Source: DASYHQ01 sp038223165 (GTDB lineage Bacteria; Planctomycetota; Phycisphaerae; Tepidisphaerales; Tepidisphaeraceae). From it: a DNA stretch of 10,602 nucleotides. A program made the position numbers and the translations under genes. Positions 1 through 5,509 of this stretch are shown here, piece by piece. How positions within the stretch are numbered: position 1 is the first letter of the stretch; the number at the start of each line of letters is the position of its first letter. Under the pieces are notes generated by a model. That model ran no database searches. It saw only the letters and a program-made list of their open reading frames with translations, and was not told the origin of the DNA. The stretch is taken from assembly GCA_038223165.1 (NCBI GenBank), contig JBBRHE010000134.1, positions 1-10,602 on the forward strand, given 5' to 3'.

Positions 1-190
1 GTCCTTCTCGCCCGTCTCCTTCACCTCACGCATCAGGTGTGTCAGGCAACGCTGTTTCGGGCAGGCCAGGCCGCTGTAGGCGCTGTAGAAGTCGGCGATC
101 ACCGTCCCTCCGAACGCCTTTCCCAGCAGTTTCAGGACCAGGGACAGGTCCAATTCTGCGTAACTGTTTACCGTCCCGCCACCGCCCAGT
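1..190 (-). pseudogene. IS66-family transposase, 5'-truncated relic (runs off left edge)
   Basis: Reading the minus strand leftwards from about 190 gives a typical IS66-type DDE transposase core: a stretch ending LLGKAFGGTVIADFYSAY, directly followed by SGLACPKQRCLTHLMREVK and then ETGEKD at the window edge. The aspartate in IADFYSAY, the KQRCLTHLMRE block and their spacing match the catalytic core of that family, which moves DNA by cut-and-paste transposition. The frame stays open upstream to about 397, but nothing beyond about 190 resembles the zinc-finger, helix-turn-helix or first catalytic regions expected before this point. The gene has therefore lost its 5' half or more. The C-terminal half may continue beyond the left edge. 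I saw no terminal inverted repeat. The family call is from motif memory, not from a search. Confidence 0.75.
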
Positions 191-309
191 GGTCGGTGAT
201 GAGTTGCTTGGCGGCGTCCATCACGCCCAGTTGCTTCTGGTCGGTGGTGCGGACCGGGCTCGCCAGTTTGGACCAGGCGATAGCGCCTGACTTGCTGAGG
301 TCGCCGCCG

Positions 310-333
310 GACTTCGACGAGCTCAGTCGAGTC
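310..333. repeat. Near-palindromic REP-like element
   Basis: The arms TCGAC (314-318) and GTCGA (326-330) flank GAGCTC (319-324), which is itself self-complementary, and an outer GAC/GTC pair continues the symmetry. Short imperfect palindromes of the form cTTCGACnAGCTCAGtcgaa are widespread intergenic repeats in many bacteria. Assignment to that group is inference from resemblance. Confidence 0.4.
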
Positions 334-572
334 GTGATCTTGCGCAATTACTGACCCGTTTGACCGCTCGTACCAAATCACGGTTACAGAGTGCTTGATT
401 TACATCTGGCGTGGTTTCGCCGATCGCATGGAGCTTTCAGTCCGGTCTAACATCGTTCCCGAATACCATCGACGTCACGCGCTGGCTGCGAATTGGGTTC
501 CAGAAGTGGGGTCGTAGGTACAACTAGCGACGATACGTGAAGATGCTTTTGGACATCGCGTTAGCCAGATCG

Positions 573-617
573 AATCCTCCCCCCGCTTCGAGCCTCCGAC
601 CGAGGACGCGGAGGATT
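573..617. other. Imperfect stem-loop
   Basis: AATCCTCC (573-580) pairs exactly with GGAGGATT (610-617). Inside it, CCTC (593-596) pairs with GAGG (602-605) around a 5-nt loop. It is not followed by a T-run on either strand, so it does not look like an intrinsic terminator. Function unknown. Confidence 0.4.
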
Positions 618-688
618 GGGGTGGGGTGGTCGCTTTTCTGTGGGTATCGGCATCGATCGTAAATGGCAATGTGCTCACGGTGGCGCTT

Positions 689-718
689 GGGGGCGGATGG
701 GTTTGGCGGGGAATTGGG
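689..718 (+). other. Canonical G-quadruplex motif
   Basis: Four G-runs on the top strand, at 689-693, 699-701, 708-711 and 716-718, are separated by loops of 5, 6 and 4 bases, which satisfies the G3+N1-7 rule. A fifth run (727-731) follows. Another cluster at 795-814 (G7, G4, G3) could also fold. Whether it folds in the cell is unknown. Confidence 0.55.
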
Positions 719-947
719 CGATTTTTGGGGGAGTTTTCCTTGGGAAATGGTGGGTTGGATGTGGGAAAAGCGCTGGGTAGCGCTACGCGGCGCAGGGGGG
801 GCGGCAGGGGTGGGATGTGTGTGTCGACGGGAAGTCGGCGGTGATGTTCTTTGGCAAGTGAAGAGTCGGTGGGGCGTGTTGCAGGGGGACGCTGCGGCGA
901 GTGGTTCGGGGGGAGGAGTGGGGACGTATGGATCGCGGTTGTTTTGT

Positions 948-990
948 GTCGTTTTTGGTCGTTTGTATGTCGTTTTTATGTCGGTTTCAG
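948..990 (+). repeat. Four imperfect 10-11 bp tandem units with phased T-tracts
   Basis: Consecutive units GTCGTTTTTG (948-957), GTCGTTTGTAT (958-968), GTCGTTTTTAT (969-979) and GTCGGTTTCAG (980-990) place a T-tract about once per helical turn. That arrangement is known to favour intrinsic curvature. The unit match is seen directly; curvature is inferred. Confidence 0.6.
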
Positions 991-1112
991 GTTGGTTCTG
1001 GGTGGGGGTGAAATCAGTAAGTGTTTTAGAGTAAATAATTTATGGAAATGGAGGGGGTTGAGAACTTTTTTTGGGAGGGATTGGGGGTTGAGAGGTCGTA
1101 ATGCTCGTGCGT

Positions 1113-1160
1113 CGCTTGCGGTTTGGCTTTTCGCGGCGGGGGAAAGCTAAACCGCAAGCG
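1113..1160. repeat. 18-bp-stem hairpin 3' of the PP2C gene (palindromic repeat or processing/termination site)
   Basis: CGCTTGCGGTTT (1113-1124) is the exact reverse complement of AAACCGCAAGCG (1149-1160). The stem continues through GGCTTT (1125-1130) against AAAGCT (1143-1148) with a single G-U pair, leaving a 12-nt loop. It starts about 50 bases after the stop codon of the minus-strand PP2C gene, so it would sit in that mRNA's 3' end. No U-run follows on either strand, so a classical intrinsic terminator is unlikely. The core CCGCAAGCGG is a common planctomycete intergenic palindrome (from memory). It may still protect or delimit the transcript. Confidence 0.65.
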
Positions 1161-1209
1161 GTATTCGAGTGGGGTAGGTTTGACCGTGAAGGATCGGTTT
1201 GGTGTGGGG

Positions 1210-2940
1210 TCAACCGATCTTCGCCACGACCATGGTGACGTCGTCGGTGCGCTTGTTCATGCCGACGAATTTTCGCATCTCCCACAAGATGTTCTGCGAC
1301 ACGACCTCGGCGGTCTCGCCACCCTTGCCGAAGGCGTCGAGCACGCGCTGGCGGCCGAAGGTTTCGTTCTTGTAGTTCATCGCGTCGGGCAGGCCGTCGG
1401 TGTACAGCAACACGAGGTCCCCGTCCTGCAGGTCGACGAAGGTCTGCTTGTAGATCTCGTTCGGGTCGACGCCGAGCACCATGTTCTCACCGGCCAGCTC
1501 GATGATCTCACCATTTCGCAGGACGAGCGCGGGTGGGTGACCGGCGTTGCAGTAGGTCAGCCGTTTGGCCCGCGCGTCGAGCACACCGTAGAAGAGCGTG
1601 ACGAACTCTGAGGGCTTCGTATCACGATAGAGCATCAGGTTGATGCGCCGCACGACCTCGTAAAGGTAGTAGACGTTGTCGACCTGCGCCCGCAGCGCCG
1701 CGCGGACAGAGGCCATGATGAGCGATGCGGGGACGCCTTTGCCACTGACGTCGGCCACGACGAGGCCGACGTTGTCGTCGGGCAGGGGGATGGTGTCGTA
1801 GAAATCACCACCGAGTTCGAAGCAGGGGACATAGACGCACGACAGGTGCACGCCGGGCAGTTCAGGTGGCTTGTCGGGAATCATGCGCATCTGCACTTCG
1901 GCGGCCATCTGGACCTGTTTTTCCAGGGCCTCGGCTTCGATCGTCTCCTGCAATAGCCGTGCGTTTTCGATCGCGGCGGCGGCCTGGGCGGCGACGGCCT
2001 TGAGCATGTCGATCTTCAATTGGCTGAAGCTCTGCTCTTTCTCTGTGTACACGCGCAGCACACCGATCGGTTTGCCTTTGTAGCGCATGCCGACCGACAG
2101 CATCGACACCACACCCTCACGGCGGCTTTCCTGGGGGTACTGCACGCGCGGGTCGGTCGTCATGTCGGCAACGTATTCAGCGCCCTGAGGTGACAGCGCC
2201 AGCCGATCGATCTCGGCGGTGCTCATGCGGATCGGACCCTTGCTGAGGTACTGATCCGACAGGTTGTAGACAGCCTTGATCACCAGCTCGTCCCGCTCGC
2301 GATCGATCAGGCGGATGGACGCCGCTTTCGTATCCATCAACTCGCAGACAATCTTCGCCGTGCGGTCGAGCACGCGCTGCAGGTCGCGCGCGTCGGCGAG
2401 CATCATCGTGACGTTGTAGACGGCCGTCAGTTCGTGGATGCGCTGACGGAGCTGGAATTCCTGGTAGCAAAGTCGGGCGATCGCATTGGCGAGCAAGAAC
2501 AGGAACTGGATGGCGGCCGGTCGCGTCTTGGCGCTGCGCGTCAGATTCGTCATCAACGACTTCATCTGCTTGCCGTCGAGACCAAACTTTTCCCCAAGCT
2601 GGCGGGTCTTTTCCTCGTCCAACAGGCCGATCGTGCCCTTGGGGCTCATGCGGATTGTGCCGAGTCGCTGGTTGTTGACGATGATCGGCGCGACGTACTC
2701 GGCGCCCTCGCGCTGCGGACCATCGGCGCTGGCCGCCTCGCGTTCATCGGCGTCGGCGAGTGCGCCCTGGCGTCTTAAGAATTCCTTGGTCGGAGTCTGC
2801 GATGTAATCACCTTCCCGTCGGCGTCGGTGATGGTCGCGCTCACGCTGGCGACGGCTGCGAAGCTATCCTGGATCTCCTGCAGGGTTGGCAGGTCCATGA
2901 AGTCAGTGAGGCGCAGATGATCTGGATTGAAGTCGGCCAT
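1210..2940 (-). CDS. PocR-like/GAF sensor, SpoIIE-type PP2C serine/threonine phosphatase
   Basis: A predicted cytoplasmic signalling phosphatase of 576 residues from the ATG at 2940. Domains in order: a PocR-like sensory domain (about 15-135, from DLPTLQEIQDSF), a GAF domain (about 180-330), a helical linker (about 330-350), and a SpoIIE-type PP2C domain (about 360-575). Metal-binding acidic motifs are present: GGDFYD (Asp379), VADVSGKG (Asp397), YTDGLPD (Asp515) and TDDVTMV (Asp566, Asp567). In such proteins the phosphatase usually dephosphorylates an anti-sigma-factor antagonist in a partner-switch pathway. No kinase or antagonist gene is adjacent, so the partner is unknown. The PocR-like part lacks the cysteines often seen in that domain. 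The frame is open to a TTG at 3096 and an ATG at 3066. I prefer 2940 because the extra stretch has lower third-position GC (about 24 of 41 codons), carries inverted repeats and matches no domain. No clear Shine-Dalgarno supports any of the three starts. Confidence 0.93.
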   Translation of the reverse strand: MADFNPDHLRLTDFMDLPTLQEIQDSFAAVASVSATITDADGKVITSQTPTKEFLRRQGALADADEREAASADGPQREGAEYVAPIIVNNQRLGTIRMSPKGTIGLLDEEKTRQLGEKFGLDGKQMKSLMTNLTRSAKTRPAAIQFLFLLANAIARLCYQEFQLRQRIHELTAVYNVTMMLADARDLQRVLDRTAKIVCELMDTKAASIRLIDRERDELVIKAVYNLSDQYLSKGPIRMSTAEIDRLALSPQGAEYVADMTTDPRVQYPQESRREGVVSMLSVGMRYKGKPIGVLRVYTEKEQSFSQLKIDMLKAVAAQAAAAIENARLLQETIEAEALEKQVQMAAEVQMRMIPDKPPELPGVHLSCVYVPCFELGGDFYDTIPLPDDNVGLVVADVSGKGVPASLIMASVRAALRAQVDNVYYLYEVVRRINLMLYRDTKPSEFVTLFYGVLDARAKRLTYCNAGHPPALVLRNGEIIELAGENMVLGVDPNEIYKQTFVDLQDGDLVLLYTDGLPDAMNYKNETFGRQRVLDAFGKGGETAEVVSQNILWEMRKFVGMNKRTDDVTMVVAKIG

Positions 2941-3096
2941 CCTGTGTTCGACGTTTCCACCCACAGGAGGGCTCCGCCGCGCGGCAGATTGTAGGGCTCG
3001 CTGTTCCGCAATCAACGCAGCGGATACCGATGAGTCCGATCGGAGCCCTCCCCCTTCGTCCGTCATGACGGAAGAATCGTCTAAATCGCTGATCAA
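2941..3096 (-). promoter_or_regulatory. Probable leader of the PP2C gene with inverted repeats
   Basis: This stretch could be an N-terminal extension but looks more like a structured 5' leader. An 11-bp inverted repeat pairs 2966-2976 (GGAGGGCTCCG) with 3041-3051 (CGGAGCCCTCC), and CCGTCATGACGG at 3060-3071 is a perfect 12-bp palindrome. A weak -10-like CATAAT lies at 3102-3097 on the minus strand, with only a poor -35 (CTTACT, 3124-3119). That would put transcription start near 3090, inside the longest possible reading frame. The repeats are seen directly; leader status is inference. Confidence 0.4.
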
Positions 3097-3148
3097 ATTA
3101 TGGTTACCGAATCCTTTCAGTAAGGTTGTTACGCATGAAAATTCCAGG

Positions 3149-3221
3149 CTGTTCGGGCAATTGCGATTTGAATGCGGTCTGAACGCGGCAAAAATCTCGA
3201 GCCGATTTTCTGCCTGAACAG
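3149..3221. promoter_or_regulatory. Imperfect dyad in the divergent intergenic region
   Basis: CTGTTCGGGCA (3149-3159) and TGCCTGAACAG (3211-3221) are inverted copies with one mismatch, 51 bp apart. The right copy overlaps the proposed -35 of the hydrolase gene (3215-3220). This is the arrangement expected for paired operator half-sites, but no adjacent regulator gene is seen. Confidence 0.35.
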
Positions 3222-3244
3222 AACCGTGTGAGGTCCGTTACGAT
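3215..3244 (+). promoter_or_regulatory. Candidate leaderless promoter of the hydrolase gene
   Basis: TGAACA (3215-3220), an 18-bp spacer, then TACGAT (3239-3244). The ATG at 3251 begins 6 bases after the -10, where transcription itself would be expected to start. The only Shine-Dalgarno-like bases (GAGG, 3230-3233) are too far from the ATG at 17 bases. Confidence 0.4.
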
Positions 3245-3250
3245 GCGTCG

Positions 3251-4033
3251 ATGAACACGCCAACCCTTTCATTTGACGACCGCGGAACGGGAACGGGTTT
3301 GGTCCTCCTTCATGGCTTCCCGTTGGACCGCAGCGTCTGGCGGCAGCAAGTCGAGGAGTTGTCCAAAGACATGCGGGTCATCGCGCCGGATCTGCGCGGT
3401 TTCGGTCGATCCCCGCGCGCCGAAGGTCCGTTCTCGTTAACGGATCTTGCGGACGACGTGCATCGGCTGATCGCGTCACTTGGACTCAAGAAGGTCGTGC
3501 TCGCGGGCCTGTCGATGGGGGGATACATCGCTGAGGCGTTCGTCGCGAAATATGCAGAATCACTCGCGGGGCTGGTCATTATCGATTCCAAGGTCGAGCC
3601 CGATTCGACCGAAGGCAAAGCGGCGCGGGACAAGATGATCGCGTTAGTCAAGGAAAAGGGCAGCGCCGCAGTCGCTGAGCAGATGTTGCCCAAGATGCTA
3701 GCGCCTTCGCACGCCAAGGATGGATCGCTCGCGACCGAACTGCGAGCGATCATGGAGGCCTGCCCACCCGACACCATCGCCTACGCCATCGCCGCCATGC
3801 GAGATAGGCCTGACCGAGCCGTGGAACTGGCGAAGCTGCGCATCCCGGCCCTCGTGATCGTCGGTGAGCACGATGCCATAATCTCCCTGGAAGTCGCGAA
3901 GAAGACCTCTATGAAGATTCCCGGTGCCACGTTGCACGTCGTGCCGAATGCCGGTCACATGTCGCCCATGGAGGCGCCAACGGACGTCAACGAGGCCCTG
4001 CGGGCGTTCGTCCGTAACCGTGTCATCGCCTAG
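3251..4033 (+). CDS. Alpha/beta-fold hydrolase
   Basis: A 260-residue single-domain alpha/beta hydrolase, the usual length for the family, with no signal peptide, so probably cytoplasmic. The oxyanion-hole motif HGFPLDRSVW begins at residue 21. The nucleophile elbow GLSMGG gives Ser88, the acid is Asp208 in VGEHDAI, and the base is His236 in PNAGHMSPMEAP. The triad is complete and correctly ordered, so the enzyme should be active. Overall it resembles 3-oxoadipate enol-lactonase/BioH-like esterases, but the substrate cannot be told from sequence and no catabolic genes flank it. It is divergent from the PP2C gene and 39 bp upstream of the S41 peptidase gene on the same strand, so the two may be co-transcribed. 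Confidence 0.93.
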   Translation: MNTPTLSFDDRGTGTGLVLLHGFPLDRSVWRQQVEELSKDMRVIAPDLRGFGRSPRAEGPFSLTDLADDVHRLIASLGLKKVVLAGLSMGGYIAEAFVAKYAESLAGLVIIDSKVEPDSTEGKAARDKMIALVKEKGSAAVAEQMLPKMLAPSHAKDGSLATELRAIMEACPPDTIAYAIAAMRDRPDRAVELAKLRIPALVIVGEHDAIISLEVAKKTSMKIPGATLHVVPNAGHMSPMEAPTDVNEALRAFVRNRVIA

Positions 4034-4060
4034 GCAGGGGCAAACGGTCGGCCGAGCGGC

Positions 4061-4066
4061 TACAAT
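4061..4066 (+). promoter_or_regulatory. Possible -10 element of the S41 peptidase gene
   Basis: TACAAT ends 6 bases before the ATG at 4073, the same geometry as at the hydrolase gene. No convincing -35 is seen 16-18 bp upstream. The intervening TTGGGGC could instead act as a weak ribosome site, so this is tentative. Confidence 0.25.
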
Positions 4067-4072
4067 TGGGGC

Positions 4073-5413
4073 ATGAGTCGTGAACGCTTTGCCTGGATCG
4101 TCTCCGTCCTGTTTATTTGCGCCCTGGCCTTTAACCTGCCCGGCACGTTTGCCCAGCGGGATGACGACTATGCCTTCGTGCGCACGCTGGTCGACGTCGA
4201 ACGCCACGTCGCGAGCAACTACGTCGATCCCGTCGATTCGGAAAAACTGCACCAAGCCGCGATTGACGGCATGCTTGCGACGCTCGACCCGTACAGCATC
4301 TACGTGCCCCCGGCGTTGCAGGAGCAGTTCGATCGCATGCTCGAAGGCAGCTTCACGGGCGTCGGCATCCTCATCAACCAGCGTGATGACGGTGATGTCG
4401 AGGTCGTTAGCCCTGTCGAGGGTAGCCCGGCGTTCAAGGCAGGTGTGCTGTCGGGTGACGTCATCCTGAAGGTGAACGGCGAGTCGGTCCAGAACCTGCG
4501 CGTAGGGGATGTCACGAAGAAGATCACCGGCAAACTGGGCACGGACGTGAAGCTGACCGTCCGCCGTACGACCGGCGAAGAGGTTGAGCTGACGATGACG
4601 CGCGAGGAGATCGTCGTCCCGACCGTCAAAGGCTATAAGCGTAAGGCCGACAAGACGTGGGACTACTTCATCACCAACGATCCGAAGATCGCCTACGTGC
4701 GCGTTACACAATTCACGAGCGACACGTTCCCAATTTTTGAGAAAGCCGTGCAAGGGGCGCTGAAAGACGGCGCCAAGGCGTTGATCGTCGATCTGCGTTT
4801 CAATCCCGGCGGCATGCTCGATCAGGCGAGGCAGATGGTCGATCTGTTCGTCGACAAGGGTGTCATCGTCTCGACAAAGGGCCGCAACCGCGGTGAAGAG
4901 ACGATCTATGCCGAGGCCGAGGGAACACTGCCCGATTTCCCGCTCGTCGTGCTCGTCAACGAACACAGCGCCAGCGCCGCCGAGGTGGTTGCGGGTAGCC
5001 TCAAGGACCACAACCGCGCCACGGTGATCGGCGCGCGAACGTACGGCAAGGGAAGCGTGCAGGAAGTCATCCCGCTCGACGACCGGGGTGGGGAGTTGAA
5101 GCTGACGACAGCGTACTACTACCTGCCCAGTGGCCGGCTCGTGCATCGCAAGAAGGACGCAACCGACTGGGGCGTCGAACCGCAGATCAAGGTTGAGCTG
5201 GACGAGGAAACGCAGAAAATCGTCGAACGGGGTTTGGCTGAAGCGGACTTCTTCCCGCGTGCCACCACCCGGCCGACCACTGTCCCAACGACCAAGGCAA
5301 CGGCCAGCACCCAGCCCACCACCACCGCGGCGACGCAGGGTGTCGACATGCAGCTTGAGACCGCGGTTAACACACTCGTGGGCCAAGTCGTGCTGCGGGA
5401 TCAGCGGAAGTAG
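4073..5413 (+). CDS. S41-family C-terminal processing peptidase (CtpA/Prc type) with PDZ domain
   Basis: A 446-residue exported serine protease that would cleave periplasmic or membrane-associated proteins near their C-termini. An N-terminal hydrophobic segment (about 8-27, ending GTFAQ) is a signal peptide or membrane anchor. The family's N-terminal helical region follows (LDPYSIYVPP near 71-80), then a PDZ domain (about 95-180, with GSFTGVGI and the carboxylate-binding region) and the protease core (about 200-375). The catalytic serine is Ser299 in NEHSASAAE and the general-base lysine is Lys326 in TYGKGSVQ, the Ser/Lys dyad of the family. Residues about 397-423 are a low-complexity Thr/Pro/Ala segment, followed by a short helical tail. 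The length fits CtpA-type rather than the longer Prc of E. coli. The gene follows the hydrolase by 39 bp. Its substrate is unknown. Confidence 0.95.
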   Translation: MSRERFAWIVSVLFICALAFNLPGTFAQRDDDYAFVRTLVDVERHVASNYVDPVDSEKLHQAAIDGMLATLDPYSIYVPPALQEQFDRMLEGSFTGVGILINQRDDGDVEVVSPVEGSPAFKAGVLSGDVILKVNGESVQNLRVGDVTKKITGKLGTDVKLTVRRTTGEEVELTMTREEIVVPTVKGYKRKADKTWDYFITNDPKIAYVRVTQFTSDTFPIFEKAVQGALKDGAKALIVDLRFNPGGMLDQARQMVDLFVDKGVIVSTKGRNRGEETIYAEAEGTLPDFPLVVLVNEHSASAAEVVAGSLKDHNRATVIGARTYGKGSVQEVIPLDDRGGELKLTTAYYYLPSGRLVHRKKDATDWGVEPQIKVELDEETQKIVERGLAEADFFPRATTRPTTVPTTKATASTQPTTTAATQGVDMQLETAVNTLVGQVVLRDQRK

Positions 5414-5427
5414 TTGCTCCGTAGACC

Positions 5428-5499
5428 GTCATCCTGAGGTTCTCCGAAGGCCTTCTTCTTTCCGGAATTGAAGACTCCTTGCGAGTACCTCAGGATGAC
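5428..5499. repeat. REP/MITE-like palindromic element between the S41 peptidase gene and tsaD
   Basis: GTCATCCTGAGGT (5428-5440) and ACCTCAGGATGAC (5487-5499) are perfect 13-bp inverted repeats. The pairing continues imperfectly inwards (CTCCGAAGG against CCTTGCGAG), and CTTC/GAAG pairs lie near the centre. Arms of this kind (TCATCCTGAGG, which encodes HPEV-like peptides on both strands) are familiar dispersed repeats in several phyla, usually spread by REP-associated transposases. It fills most of the 96-bp spacer and ends 10 bases before the tsaD ATG, so it could form a terminator-like or processing hairpin between the two genes. Confidence 0.75.
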
Positions 5500-5509
5500 T
5501 TGATGAATC

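Larger units (their letters stand above)
191..1209. other. Non-coding block between transposase relic and PP2C gene
   Basis: About 1 kb with no gene I can support. Open frames here are short, start without ribosome sites, and from about 600 to 1110 encode only Gly/Trp/Val-rich strings caused by the base composition of the top strand, which is rich in G and T and poor in C (in 721-780 I count 26 G and 4 C). The block holds a near-palindrome at 310-333, a stem-loop at 573-617, a G-quadruplex motif at 689-718, an 11-bp tandem repeat at 948-990, an AT-rich patch at about 1015-1045 and a long hairpin at 1113-1160. It lies downstream of the PP2C gene, so a readthrough transcript of that gene would be C/A-rich here. 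Confidence 0.7.

Noticed and set aside
168..347. Short minus-strand open frame of at most 60 codons ending AKQLITDHWAVAGR
   Set aside because: No clear start, no ribosome site, overlap with the transposase relic and the near-palindrome, and no recognised family.
626..1150. Three overlapping plus-strand open frames (72, 123 and 99 codons)
   Set aside because: Their Gly/Trp/Val-rich products reflect the G/T-rich strand composition. No ribosome sites, domains or codon bias were seen.
2177..2470. 97-codon minus-strand frame inside the PP2C gene
   Set aside because: It lies on the same strand in another frame within the GAF-coding part, so it is a shadow.
3698..5386. Long minus-strand open frame (562 codons) across the S41 peptidase gene
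   Set aside because: It is exactly antisense to a gene with intact protease motifs; its translation is rich in Arg, His and Asp with no recognisable domain. It is a by-product of high third-position GC.
5428..5499. Possible CRISPR repeat or riboswitch before tsaD
   Set aside because: It is one pair of inverted arms with no direct-repeat spacing and no recognised aptamer core; a REP/MITE-like element explains it better.
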